A stretch of 64,000 bases of DNA from Cladopsammia gracilis (lineage: Eukaryota > Cnidaria > Anthozoa > Scleractinia > Dendrophylliidae): the NCBI GenBank assembly GCA_022457155.1, contig JAJGOT010000346.1:613501-677500 (forward strand), written 5' to 3'. A program made the translations under genes and the position numbers. Positions 36,843 through 48,753 of the stretch are shown piece by piece (position 1 is the stretch's first letter; each line of letters opens with the position of its first letter). The notes beneath the pieces are model-generated. The model had not been told where the DNA came from. It saw only the letters and a list, made by a program, of their open reading frames with translations, and ran no database searches.

Positions 36843-38390
36843 GGAACTTTTGTTCCTTCGCAAATCCTTAAAAGGAACAAAGATTTGCAAATTCGGAACA
36901 AATTGTTCCTTTTGTTTTACTTGGGAACACGAAGTTCCCATTTATTGAGGTGAAAAGGAACAACTGGTTCCTATTTGTAGTACTTAGGAACACAACGTTC
37001 CTATTAATTCAGGTGAAAAGGAACAAAAGGTTCCCTTTGTTGTACTTGGGAACACGAAGTTCCTATTTATTCAGGTGAAAAGGAACAACTGGTTCCTATT
37101 TGTAGTACTTAGGAACACAATGTTCCTATTTATTCAAGTGAAAAGGAACAACTGGTTCCTATTTGTTGTAAATAGGAACTTCGTGTTCCTATTTACTCAG
37201 GTGAAAAGGAACAAATGGTTCCTATTTGTAGTAAATAGGAACTCGTGTTCCTATTTGCTCAGGTGAAAAGGAACAAATGGTTCCTATTAGCAGCAAATAG
37301 GAACTCGTGTTCCTATTTATTCAAGTGAAAAGGAACAACTGGTTCCTATTTGTAGTAAATAGGAACTTCGTGTTCCTATTTACTCAGGTGAAAAGGAACA
37401 AATGGTTCCTATTTATTCAAGTGAAAAGGAACAAATGGTTCCTATCTGTAGTAAATAGGAACTCGTGTTCCTATTTACTCTCAGGTAAAAAGGAACAAAT
37501 GGTACCTATTTGTAGTAAATAAGAACTTCGTGTTCCTATTTACTCAGGTGAAAAGGAACAAATGGTTCCTATTTATTCAAGTGAAAAGGAACAAATGGTT
37601 CCTATTTGTACTAAATAGGAATTCGTGTTCCTATTTACTCTCAAGTGAAAAGGAACAACTGGTTCCTATTTGTAGTAAATAGGAACTTCGTGTTCCTATT
37701 TACTCAGGTGAAAAGGAACAAATGGTTCCTATCTGTAGTAAATAGGAACTCGTGTTCCTATTTACTCTCAGGTGAAAAGGAACAAATGGTTCCTATTTAC
37801 TCTCAGGTGAAAAGGAACAAATGGTTCCTATTTGTAGTAAATAGGAACTTCGTGTTCCTATTTACTCAGGTGAAAAGGAACAACTGGTTCCCTTTGTATT
37901 ACTTGGGAACACGAAGTTCCTATTTATTGAGGTGAAAAGGAACAACTGGTTCCGTTATCATCTGTTTAGGAACAAAAGGTCCTTTTTGGGTTGTTCCGAT
38001 TTTTCTATCTGTTCCCTTTTGAGAGAAAGGAGAACAAATGTTCCTAATTTGACTGCCCACTTAACCCAATAAGGAACACTTTGTTCCTGTTAACTAGCAT
38101 ATTATGCTGTTGACCTCGACAACGAGGACCAGTTGTTCCGATTAAGCCTTCTCTGATGCGCAATGAGGAACGTGTTGTTCCTAATTGACTACTTGTCGTT
38201 CCCATTTTGTTTGAAAGGTTCCTATTAGCGTCACGAAGGAACACGTTTGTTCCTAATCAAACTGTTCCTATTTCAACTGAATGGGAACTATTGTTCCGTT
38301 TTTAAACCACAATAAGCTCCGCTTTTAATCGAACAGGAACTGGCGTTCCATTTTGTTTTAACCGCTTTAAGTAATGGGAACGATGGATCC
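36843..38390. repeat. GGAAC-N4-6-GTTCC palindrome array, copy 1
   Basis: About 43 short palindromes of the form GGAAC-N4-6-GTTCC, for example GGAACAAATGGTTCC, GGAACTTCGTGTTCC and GGAACACGAAGTTCC. In the dense part they lie roughly every 29-32 bp, joined by alternating linkers such as TATTTGTAGTAAATA and TATTTACTCAGGTGAAAA. Toward the gene the sites thin out and vary in the spacer while keeping GGAAC/GTTCC. A dyad this constant looks like a protein-binding site, plausibly for the element's own zinc-finger or Myb domain. It yields false repeated WFLFVVNRN-type frames. Confidence 0.9.
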
Positions 38391-38715
38391 TATTTAGCTT
38401 TAGCAATCAGGAACTCGCGCTCACGATGTTAGTCTGCCAAAAACAACATGCTTAATCACGTTATTAGGGCATGCAGGTCCGTGCAAGTTCGGAATTGTCC
38501 TTTTGTTCCGTTTGGTTATGTGTCGGCCCTAAAACAAATTTGTTTAATTGTGTTGTGCGAACAATGGGACATGCAAGAGATAACGCGACAAGGAACAAGC
38601 TTATTTAGCCAAACATCGAATAATGTCTCTTGGGAGGGATAAACAAGTCGGCTAATATATGTAGTAACCGCGCGAGAGAAACTTTAAAATCTTCCAGCTA
38701 AGTTTTGTGCTAGAG

Positions 38716-40494
38716 ATGAACAAACGAGAAGACGAGATCGACTGGTCAAAGTTAGCAAACGCATCGCCCAAACCAAAGAGGCTTCACTTAGAAGAAGATG
38801 ATTCTGATAGCCTTTTTCACTGTCCACTTCAAACCTGCAATCACGATGGATTTACCTCGCAAAGAGGCTGTAGAAAACACGTAAAGAACAAACACCGTTG
38901 GTATTTTCATTTCGACGAAAAGCCAAACAGCACTCAGATTGAAGCAGCGTGTTTAGGCAACACGGAAAATGAAGCCGACGATGATCAGAAGGCTCGACGT
39001 AAAATCAGAACAATTGCGTCTTTTGACATGTCGAGCGATATTGCTCGAGATTTTTCATCCTGGCTGACCGGCAGTGGCGGCGGCTGTAAAAGCGATCGCC
39101 AAGCACAACAAATCGTCAGCAAGTGTTTGAAATTTCTGAAATTCTGTTGCGAAGACGAAGAGGAGCTCACTTTTGACATCGTCGACTTTAGTTTATGTTC
39201 TCCCAATCTCCTATTTAAATTTGTCGACACGATGCAAGACGACTGGAAGCTCGGGCACGCAGGACGTCTAGGCTACTTGGACGCCATTGCAGAACTGGGA
39301 GACTTTCGAAAAGTGAACGGCGCATCAGACTCCATTTTGAGAGGGCTGTCTTCGACAGAAATGTACTTGAAAAGGGTGCGCAAAACCGTTTCCAAAATGA
39401 TGCGATTGCAGTGGACCAGCAAACTCGATATCGACGCCTTAGAAGCCAAGGGGCATTGGGCAACGCTAGAGGAGCTATTGGAAGTCGTGGCGCGTTTCTT
39501 GCCGCGCTACGAGGGCGTGCTGAACGCGTGCAAGGAGAAACAGGGTACGGTATCCCCGTTGGACTTGTCGTTTGCCACCAAATTCCTCGCCGTGTATTTG
39601 TTTATCAAGGTCAAAGGATCGCGCCCAATGACATATCAGTATTTGACCGTCGAGATGGTGAACAAAGCTAAGACGAACGGCGGGTTTATCGATCAGAAAA
39701 TGTTCAAAACGGCGGGCAAATACGGCTTCGATTCTCTATTCCTGACTGACACTAGCATGCAAGTGTTGGATGGATACATCAATCACATTCGCCCTCTGCT
39801 CAAGCCGACCTGCGATTACGTTTTAGTAACGAGAAACGGAGGACAGCAAAACAAGCTGGGAGAACTGATGAGCAAGTTAGTTTTCGACGCAACTGGCAAG
39901 TACGTTCACCCGACTCGCTATCGACAAATTGTTGAAACCGAGAGCTCCAAACATCTCAGCAGTAGCGCGCAAAGCGCGATCTCCGAGGACCAGAAACACA
40001 GCTCTGTCGTGGCAAGAGTTCACTATCAAAAACAACGATCGCGCGAGGTCGCTACAAAAGCGCACGAATTCTTGGAAAGACTGCACGGCGACAAGGGATC
40101 GGAGTTAGAAATGGACGTGCGCTCGAGGCTTTCGGACAAATCAACGTCTTCCCAAGAGCAGGACGATGACGTTAAAGGCGACATGTCTTCTGCGGACGAA
40201 GTCGAAACGAGCCCCAAAACACCACCGCGGCCTAAGCCTTTACGAAGGGTTGCAAGTCTAAAGACAGAGCGCGCGTCCAAAGCTACTGAAATTGGCGCGA
40301 GAAGAAAACAAATGTTGTTCACCCCCGAGGAGGACCGATATCTAAAAACGGGACTTGAACGACACGGCTACGGGCAATGGCAAGCGATTCTAAGAGACCC
40401 CGAATTTCATTTTCAAACCGGAAGGACAGCAAACTCTCTGCTGAGCCGTGCTGCGAGGAGATTTGGATCACATTCGAAATCATGCCACAAATAA
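38716..40494 (+). CDS. C2H2 / tyrosine recombinase / Myb transposase, copy 1
   Basis: Intact 592-residue single-exon protein; the start chosen is the first ATG (MNKREDEIDW). A C2H2 zinc finger spans C36, C41, H55, H60. A helical region (about 105-225) would be the core-binding domain. The catalytic domain (about 275-455) has R303 in GSRPMTYQYL, H398-x-x-R401 in HPTRYR, H428 in QKHSS and the probable nucleophile Y437 in VHYQK, the R-HxxR-H-Y set of tyrosine recombinases. An acidic/Ser-rich linker follows. A Myb/SANT domain occupies 534-583 (FTPEEDRYLKTG, GYGQWQAI), close in style to telobox Myb domains. It should cut and rejoin DNA through a 3'-phosphotyrosine. Compared with copies 2 and 3 it has S32 for G and T83 for A. 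Confidence 0.9.
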   Translation: MNKREDEIDWSKLANASPKPKRLHLEEDDSDSLFHCPLQTCNHDGFTSQRGCRKHVKNKHRWYFHFDEKPNSTQIEAACLGNTENEADDDQKARRKIRTIASFDMSSDIARDFSSWLTGSGGGCKSDRQAQQIVSKCLKFLKFCCEDEEELTFDIVDFSLCSPNLLFKFVDTMQDDWKLGHAGRLGYLDAIAELGDFRKVNGASDSILRGLSSTEMYLKRVRKTVSKMMRLQWTSKLDIDALEAKGHWATLEELLEVVARFLPRYEGVLNACKEKQGTVSPLDLSFATKFLAVYLFIKVKGSRPMTYQYLTVEMVNKAKTNGGFIDQKMFKTAGKYGFDSLFLTDTSMQVLDGYINHIRPLLKPTCDYVLVTRNGGQQNKLGELMSKLVFDATGKYVHPTRYRQIVETESSKHLSSSAQSAISEDQKHSSVVARVHYQKQRSREVATKAHEFLERLHGDKGSELEMDVRSRLSDKSTSSQEQDDDVKGDMSSADEVETSPKTPPRPKPLRRVASLKTERASKATEIGARRKQMLFTPEEDRYLKTGLERHGYGQWQAILRDPEFHFQTGRTANSLLSRAARRFGSHSKSCHK

Positions 40495-42370
40495 GTGGAT
40501 CGACCATCGGCGCAGACATTTGATTAGTCGCGAGTTAAGAATGTTATGAATTGGACAGAATTCAAGCTCTTTAGCAAGCCAAATCAACGCGCGAAATGCA
40601 ATGATATGGCGCAGACTGACTTGAACTCTTCTTGATAATATAACTAGCAAACTTATCCAGTTGACATTGAAAGTTCTTTGCATGTATGGAATTGTCAAAC
40701 AGTGGTTTCGATAAACGATGTGTATTCTTTATATAATATTGAAAGATTCACCCGGCTTAAAGGAGCTATACCATGGTGATTTTGAGTTTTTTGGGGTCAA
40801 AACTGCTCCAAATTGAAACTAAGTACCTTTATCGTGCATGAAATGCTTGTAGAAAACTAAGAGGAAGATATCAAGTGAATTCTCAAAGAGAGAATAAACC
40901 ATAATCAGATTTTTAGCGAGTTTTCCAAGAGAGAAGCGATAAACTTGAAAAAATTGGCCAATTTTTTTCAAGATATTGGCCAATATTTTCAAGATACAAT
41001 CCATTTCCATCCTGGCCATGTGCAGCACGCAAGACAGTTTTACTCAAAAAACAAAACAAAACTGAACCCTTATTGTTGGGTTTTTGCTGAACTCTTCTTG
41101 ATAATATATTAAGTAGCGTACTTGTCCAGTTGACATTGAAAGTTCCTTGCATGTACTGATGTAATTGTTAAACAATAGTTACAATTAAACAATTAAATTA
41201 AACAAAAGGCGATGTGTAGTCATTTATATAATTGAACGATACACCCAGCTTAACTTTTAAGCTCGAAAAAATAACAGAGAATAAACTACAGAATCAACAG
41301 CGCCATTTAATTTTGAAGCACTCAACTCTTCTTGATAATGTAACTAGTAAACTTAGCTAGTTGACATTGAAAGTTCTTTGCATGTATGGAATTGTTAAAC
41401 AATAGTTACGATAAACGATGTGTATTCTTTAATTGAACGATCCGCCCAGCTTAAAGGAGCTATGTCATGGTGATTTTGAAGTTTTGGGGTCAAAACCGCC
41501 CCAAATTAAAACTAAGTACCTTTATCGTGCATGCAATGCTTGTAGAACACCAAGGGGAAGATATCAATTGAATTCTCAAAGAGAGGATAAACCATAAACA
41601 GTTTTAGCGAGTTTTTCAAGAGAAAAGCGATAAACTTGAAAAATTGGCCAATTTTTTCAAGATGCAATCCATTTCCATCCTGGCCATGCGAAGCGCAAGA
41701 CACTTACGTTTACTCTTAGAGCACTAGTAGAATAATTTTAGCAAAACTGAACCCTTGTTGTTGAGTATTTACTGAACTCTTCTTGATAATATAAGTAGTA
41801 AACTTATCCAGTTGACACTGAAAGTTCTTTGCATGCCACAAATAAGTGAATCGACCATCGGCACAGACATTTGCTTAGTCGCGAGTTAAAAAATGTTATG
41901 AATTGGACAGAACGCAAGCTCTTCAGCAAGCCAAATCAATGCGCGAAACGCAATGATATGGCGCAGACTAACTTGAACTCTTCTTGAGAATATAACTGGT
42001 AAACTTATCCAGTTGACATTGAAGTTCTTTGCATGTATGTAATTGTTAAACAATAGTTTCGATAAACTATGTGCATTCTTTATATGATTGAAAGATTCAC
42101 CCAGCTTAAAGGAGCTATTGCATGGTGATTTTGAGGTTTTGGGGTCAAAACTACCCCAAATTAAAACTAAGTACCTTTCTCGTGCATGAAATGCTTGTAG
42201 AAAACTAAATACAGAAAAACAGTCATTGTGAAAGAAAGGAACTTTGATTTTTTGGAATCGAGGTGCGATAACATGTTTGAAAAGATAAAATACAAGAAAA
42301 ATACTAACAGAGTAGTGCCTTGTCGCAAGTATCTCTGGTTCGACAGACGTTGTTCCACGCATTTTCGAAG
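40495..42370. repeat. Internal direct-repeat zone downstream of the recombinase, copy 1
   Basis: Three phrases recur several times: AACTCTTCTTGATAATATAA with GTTGACATTGAAAGTTCTTTG (about five times), AAAGGAGCTAT-CATGGTGATTTTGA with AAGTACCTTT-TCGTGCATG (three times), and TAGTCGCGAGTTAA with ATGTTATGAATTGGACAGAA (twice). Short open frames here look like by-products of the repeats. It could be 3' UTR or subterminal binding sequence. Confidence 0.7.
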
Positions 42371-42805
42371 CCCTCGTCTTCTACTTTGCACACGCATTTT
42401 GCGCTTATCGCACTACATTTTCCCACAACAACTGGACTTAAGTAACATAAAGAGGCACTCTTTATCGAACGACTGTTTAGTTGCCTGCAAGGATAACTTG
42501 CCCTCTGCATCTCTCCAACTGGCGATAAGGCTCCAAAACGTGTTCTTCTTCATAGAGGAAACAAACTTGTGAAATATCGACAATAACCAAGGGCGTCATT
42601 AGCCAAAATAGCAGTAAACTACTATTTTACACCATATAAGCGGTTGACAGCAAAGCCAAAATGCAGATTTCTTGCCCTAATTACCTACATCGAATCGGGA
42701 CGATACAAGAAGATACCTGGAGATGCAAAATCCGACTTTTCAGCCATTAAAATAACAGGAAATCGAAAAGATGTCAAGCTGTGGTCTTCAGTATCAATTC
42801 ATTTG

Positions 42806-44094
42806 AGTAAAATAAAATGTACCAAAATCCATGCTTGCTGGTAGTTCCATGCACTGTTTCACTTCTGAAATTCATTGCAGAGAAAAGAGACCTCTGATAT
42901 GGCCGACATTTCCGCCATTATCATTTATAAAATAACATAAAATAAAGTAAAAAATATATATTTCATGCCTTCATTTTTCCGTCTTTCCCGTGAAATCCGT
43001 CTTTTCCGCCGTTATTAAAAAAGTCTTTCACTCAGTCAACTTCCAGTCATGCAAGGCAGTTGACTGAAAGACTTTTGTGTTGATGGCGGAAAAGACGGAT
43101 TTCACGGAAAAGACGGCAAAATGAATAAATTAAATACATATAATAAAAAATGAAATAAAATAAAAATATATTTCATTTCTTCATTTTCCCGTCTTTCCCG
43201 TGAAATCCGTCTTTTCCGCCGTTATTTAAAAAGTCTTTCACTCAGTCAACTTCCAGTCATGCAAGGCAGTTGACTGAAAGACTTTTGTGATGATGGCGGA
43301 AAAGACGGATTTCACGGAAAAGACGGCAAAATGAATAAATTAAATATTAAATAAAATGAAATAAAATAAAAAAAGAAATAAAATAAAAAAAAATATTTTA
43401 ATTTTATTTTTTTAATTTCATTAAAAAAATGAAATAAAAAAAAAATGAAATGAAAAAATAAAATTGAAATATTTTTTTCATTTTTTATTTAATTTTATTT
43501 AATTTTATTTTTTATTTTTTTTCATTTTTTATTAGATATATTTAATTTATTCATTTTGCCGTCTTTTCCGTGAAATCCGTCTTTTCCGCCATCATCACAA
43601 AAGTCTTTCAGCCAACTGCCTTGCATGACTGGAAGTTGACTGAGTGAAAGACTTGTAATAATGGCGGAAAAGACGGATTTCACGGGAAAGACGGCAAAAT
43701 GAATAAATTAAATATTTCTTTATTTTATTTTGTTTTATTTTATTTCGTTTTATTTTATTTTTTCATTTACTATTTAATTTATTCATTTTGCCGTCTTTTC
43801 CGTGAAATCCGTCTTTTCCGCCATCATCACAAAAGTCTTTCAGCCAACTGCCTTGCATGACTGGAAGTTGACTGAGTGAAAGACTTTTGTAATAATGGCG
43901 GAAAAGACGGATTTCACGGGAAAGACGGCAAAATGAAGAAATGAAATATTTATTTTATTTTGTTTTATTTTATAAATAATAATGGCGGAAATGTCGGCCA
44001 TATCAGAGGTCTGTTTGCTCTGCAATGGATTTCAGTAGTGAAACACTGCATGGAACTACCAGCAAGCATGGATTTTGGTACATTTTATTTTACT
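42806..44094. repeat. 1.29-kb composite palindrome, copy 1
   Basis: The outer ends AGTAAAATAAAATGTACC and GGTACATTTTATTTTACT are inverted, and each arm is about 640 bp with mismatches. Each arm contains two hairpin modules of about 135 bp. In each module CCGTGAAATCCGTCTTTTCC and its inverse enclose a second hairpin, AAGTCTTTCACTCAGTCAAC to GTTGACTGAAAGACTTT. Modules in the right arm are inverted relative to the left. The centre is an A/T-only tract of about 200 bp. Confidence 0.9.
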
Positions 44095-44109
44095 CTAACC
44101 AGTGGAAGT

Positions 44110-44380
44110 TTGTTTTTTAGAACCAAGTGTATACCGGGTATAACGTGCATGGCGTATTTGAAATGAAATTTTGAACTCAGTGTTATTCCACAGTGACATA
44201 TAAAAAAAGTGGAAGTATTTTTTAGTGCCAAGTGTATACCGAGTATATCGTGCATGGCGTATTTAAAATGAAATGTTGAGATCCGTGGAAATCCACAGTG
44301 ATCTTTTGGACACATGTGCAGTGTAGGGATTCGTTTTTTAGTTCCTAGGGTATAGCGGGGGCATGGCGTATTTTAAAAGA
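44110..44380. repeat. Three short direct repeats near the 3' end, copy 1
   Basis: TTTTTTAG-(A/T)-CCAAGTGTATACCG with GCATGGCGTATTT recurs at about 44114, 44219 and 44334, the last degenerate. Further on, about 44534-44575, lies a small hairpin (CAATTTTTCACG, CGTGAAAAATTG). Confidence 0.7.
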
Positions 44381-44835
44381 AATAACTTAGTGTAGCGGAC
44401 GTGGAAAGTTGTTTATCTTTTTCGTAGTGTCGTTTGATGGTCACGTTGACGTACAATATACACCGCATTATCGTTTTTCCCTTTGGGTTTCTGCAATAAG
44501 AACCGCAACTTGAAGCCAATCGGCTTTTTAGTCAATTTTTCACGTAGACGGCAACGGCTTCGTGAAAAATTGAGTCTTCCTATTCATATATAATTGAGTC
44601 TTGCTATTCATATATAGGAACAAGTGGACCTATCAATGTCTGTTCCTATTTTAAAGGAACGCATTTAGAGTTAAGCCAATTCTCGAAATCGTATCGCGCT
44701 GCGACAACAAGAAAAATCAATTTCTAGCATCGTACCACCTTGAACTTATAAGAAATCATCAGACATGCAGAGATTATTGTTGGAGTCCAACCGATTTTAA
44801 CGTTTTAAAAAAGGGAACAGAAATTTTGGGAAACG

Positions 44836-44840
44836 ATCAT
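44836..44840. other. ATCAT junction between copies 1 and 2
   Basis: The five bases ATCAT are all that separates the end of copy 1 (GGGAAACG) from the start of copy 2 (ATACATTCCCC). They match the microsatellite target and are the candidate recombination core. Confidence 0.85.
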
Positions 44841-45072
44841 ATACATTCCCCAAAAGTAATGATAGCAAGAATTTTGGCTTTAAACACAACGTTTTAACTT
44901 GGTATTTTGTGCTAGGTCTTATTGGGCTACTCTTTACATTAAAACATTTTCAACTTAGGATTTTAAGTGATGCGACTCAAAATATAAGAGGTTTTTCAAA
45001 AATCAAGTGTTCCGCGCGTTTTTGCTTTTTGTTCCTTTTATTACTTTAGGAACAAATTAAATATGTACAAAA

Positions 45073-46650
45073 AGGAACTTTTGTTCCTTCGCAAATCCTT
45101 AAAAGGAACAAAGATTTGCAAATTCGGAACAAATTGTTCCTTTTGTTTTACTTGGGAACACGAAGTTCCCATTTATTGAGGTGAAAAGGAACAACTGGTT
45201 CCTATTTGTAGTACTTAGGAACACAACGTTCCTATTAATTCAGGTGAAAAGGAACAAAAGGTTCCCTTTGTTGTACTTGGGAACACGAAGTTCCTATTTA
45301 TTCAGGTGAAAAGGAACAACTGGTTCCTATTTGTAGTACTTAGGAACACAATGTTCCTATTTATTCAAGTGAAAAGGAACAACTGGTTCCTATTTGTTGT
45401 AAATAGGAACTTCGTGTTCCTATTTACTCAGGTGAAAAGGAACAAATGGTTCCTATTTGTAGTAAATAGGAACTCGTGTTCCTATTTGCTCAGGTGAAAA
45501 GGAACAAATGGTTCCTATTAGCAGCAAATAGGAACTCGTGTTCCTATTTATTCAAGTGAAAAGGAACAACTGGTTCCTATTTGTAGTAAATAGGAACTTC
45601 GTGTTCCTATTTACTCAGGTGAAAAGGAACAAATGGTTCCTATTTATTCAAGTGAAAAGGAACAAATGGTTCCTATCTGTAGTAAATAGGAACTCGTGTT
45701 CCTATTTACTCTCAGGTAAAAAGGAACAAATGGTACCTATTTGTAGTAAATAAGAACTTCGTGTTCCTATTTACTCAGGTGAAAAGGAACAAATGGTTCC
45801 TATTTATTCAAGTGAAAAGGAACAAATGGTTCCTATTTGTACTAAATAGGAATTCGTGTTCCTATTTACTCTCAAGTGAAAAGGAACAACTGGTTCCTAT
45901 TTGTAGTAAATAGGAACTTCGTGTTCCTATTTACTCAGGTGAAAAGGAACAAATGGTTCCTATCTGTAGTAAATAGGAACTCGTGTTCCTATTTACTCTC
46001 AGGTGAAAAGGAACAAATGGTTCCTATCTGTAGTAAATAGGAACTCGTGTTCCTATTTACTCTCAGGTGAAAAGGAACAAATGGTTCCTATTTGTAGTAA
46101 ATAGGAACTTCGTGTTCCTATTTACTCAGGTGAAAAGGAACAACTGGTTCCCTTTGTATTACTTGGGAACACGAAGTTCCTATTTATTGAGGTGAAAAGG
46201 AACAACTGGTTCCGTTATCATCTGTTTAGGAACAAAAGGTCCTTTTTGGGTTGTTCCGATTTTTCTATCTGTTCCCTTTTGAGAGAAAGGAGAACAAATG
46301 TTCCTAATTTGACTGCCCACTTAACCCAATAAGGAACACTTTGTTCCTGTTAACTAGCATATTATGCTGTTGACCTCGACAACGAGGACCAGTTGTTCCG
46401 ATTAAGCCTTCTCTGATGCGCAATGAGGAACGTGTTGTTCCTAATTGACTACTTGTCGTTCCCATTTTGTTTGAAAGGTTCCTATTAGCGTCACGAAGGA
46501 ACACGTTTGTTCCTAATCAAACTGTTCCTATTTCAACTGAATGGGAACTATTGTTCCGTTTTTAAACCACAATAAGCTCCGCTTTTAATCGAACAGGAAC
46601 TGGCGTTCCATTTTGTTTTAACCGCTTTAAGTAATGGGAACGATGGATCC
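45073..46650. repeat. GGAAC palindrome array, copy 2
   Basis: As in copy 1, plus one extra repeat interval (GGTTCCTATCTGTAGTAAAT region near 46020-46050), showing that the array expands or contracts by whole units. Confidence 0.9.
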
Positions 46651-46975
46651 TATTTAGCTTTAGCAATCAGGAACTCGCGCTCACGATGTTAGTCTGCCAA
46701 AAACAACATGCTTAATCACGTTATTAGGGCATGCAGGTCCGTGCAAGTTCGGAATTGTCCTTTTGTTCCGTTTGGTTATGTGTCGGCCCTAAAACAAATT
46801 TGTTTAATTGTGTTGTGCGAACAATGGGACATGCAAGAGATAACGCGACAAGGAACAAGCTTATTTAGCCAAACATCGAATAATGTCTCTTGGGAGGGAT
46901 AAACAAGTCGGCTAATATATGTAGTAACCGCGCGAGAGAAACTTTAAAATCTTCCAGCTAAGTTTGGTGCTAGAG

Positions 46976-48753
46976 ATGAACAAACGAGAAGACGAGATCG
47001 ACTGGTCAAAGTTAGCAAACGCATCGCCCAAACCAAAGAGGCTTCACTTAGAAGAAGATGATTCTGATGGCCTTTTTCACTGTCCACTTCAAACCTGCAA
47101 TCACGATGGATTTACCTCGCAAAGAGGCTGTAGAAAACACGTAAAGAACAAACACCGTTGGTATTTTCATTTCGACGAAAAGCCAAACAGCACTCAGATT
47201 GAAGCGGCGTGTTTAGGCAACGCGGAAAATGAAGCCGACGATGATCAGAAGGCTCGACGTAAAATCAGAACAATTGCGTCTTTTGACATGTCGAGCGATA
47301 TTGCTCGAGATTTTTCATCCTGGCTGACCGGCAGTGGCGGCGGCTGTAAAAGCGATCGCCAAGCACAACAAATCGTCAGCAAGTGTTTGAAATTTCTGAA
47401 ATTCTGTTGCGAAGACGAAGAGGAGCTCACTTTTGACATCGTCGACTTTAGTTTATGTTCTCCCAATCTCCTATTTAAATTTGTCGACACGATGCAAGAC
47501 GACTGGAAGCTCGGGCACGCAGGACGTCTAGGCTACTTGGACGCCATTGCAGAACTGGGAGACTTTCGAAAAGTGAACGGCGCATCAGACTCCATTTTGA
47601 GAGGGCTGTCTTCGACAGAAATGTACTTGAAAAGGGTGCGCAAACCGTTTCCAAAATGATGCGATTGCAGTGGACCAGCAAACTCGATATCGACGCCTTA
47701 GAAGCCAAGGGGCATTGGGCAACGCTAGAGGAGCTATTGGAAGTCGTGGCGCGTTTCTTGCCGCGCTACGAGGGCGTGCTGAACGCGTGCAAGGAGAAAC
47801 AGGGTACGGTATCCCCGTTGGACTTGTCGTTTGCCACCAAATTCCTCGCCGTGTATTTGTTTATCAAGGTCAAAGGATCGCGCCCAATGACATATCAGTA
47901 TTTGACCGTCGAGATGGTGAACAAAGCTAAGACGAACGGCGGGTTTATCGATCAGAAAATGTTCAAAACGGCGGGCAAATACGGCTTCGATTCTCTATTC
48001 CTGACTGACACTAGCATGCAAGTGTTGGATGGATACATCAATCACATTCGCCCTCTGCTCAAGCCGACCTGCGATTACGTTTTAGTAACGAGAAACGGAG
48101 GACAGCAAAACAAGCTGGGAGAACTGATGAGCAAGTTAGTTTTCGACGCAACTGGCAAGTACGTTCACCCGACTCGCTATCGACAAATTGTTGAAACCGA
48201 GAGCTCCAAACATCTCAGCAGTAGCGCGCAAAGCGCGATCTCCGAGGACCAGAAACACAGCTCTGTCGTGGCAAGAGTTCACTATCAAAAACAACGATCG
48301 CGCGAGGTCGCTACAAAAGCGCACGAATTCTTGGAAAGACTGCACGGCGACAAGGGATCGGAGTTAGAAATGGACGTGCGCTCGAGGCTTTCGGACAAAT
48401 CAACGTCTTCCCAAGAGCAGGACGATGACGTTAAAGGCGACATGTCTTCTGCGGACGAAGTCGAAACGAGCCCCAAAACACCACCGCGGCCTAAGCCTTT
48501 ACGAAGGGTTGCAAGTCTAAAGACAGAGCGCGCGTCCAAAGCTACTGAAATTGGCGCGAGAAGAAAACAAATGTTGTTCACCCCCGAGGAGGACCGATAT
48601 CTAAAAACGGGACTTGAACGACACGGCTACGGGCAATGGCAAGCGATTCTAAGAGACCCCGAATTTCATTTTCAAACCGGAAGGACAGCAAACTCTCTGC
48701 TGAGCCGTGCTGCGAGGAGATTTGGATCACATTCGAAATCATGCCACAAATAA
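46976..48753 (+). pseudogene. Tyrosine recombinase gene, copy 2, frameshifted
   Basis: From ATG 46976 the frame matches copies 1 and 3 until about residue 223. There CGCAAAACCG has become CGCAAACCG at 47640-47649, a one-base deletion in an A run. The frame then ends at 47659, and the remaining catalytic and Myb region is open from 47656 to 48753 in the other frame. The zinc finger and core-binding part could still be translated; the catalytic residues could not. This copy is probably non-functional alone but could be mobilised by its neighbours. Confidence 0.85.

Larger units (their letters stand above)
36610..44835 (+). mobile_element. Tyrosine-recombinase transposon, copy 1 (8226 bp)
   Basis: Begins ATACATTCCCCAAAAG and ends AAATTTTGGGAAACG. 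There are no long terminal inverted repeats and no long direct repeats at the ends, only the flanking ATCAT. In order it contains a leader, the GGAAC palindrome array, a zinc-finger/tyrosine-recombinase/Myb gene, a zone of internal direct repeats, a composite palindrome, and a 3' zone of three short repeats. It is shorter than copy 2 mainly by 29 bp in the array. The architecture resembles Crypton-type DNA transposons, though it is larger and has extra protein domains. Confidence 0.85.

Noticed and set aside
37075..37935. Repeated WFLFVVNRN-type proteins (also in copies 2 and 3)
   Set aside because: They translate the GGAAC palindrome array and have no start or domain support.
36843..38390. 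CRISPR-like array
   Set aside because: The regular spacing looks superficially similar, but spacers are themselves repeated, units are palindromic and the genome is eukaryotic.
38985..40322. Minus-strand and alternate-frame ORFs across the recombinase gene (same in copies 2 and 3)
   Set aside because: Shadows of the real frame.
42228..42572. 114-residue plus-strand frame inside each transposon copy, and the overlapping 158-residue minus-strand frame
   Set aside because: No recognisable domain, overlapping frames on both strands, and the region is largely repeats. Identity between copies reflects recent duplication, not selection.
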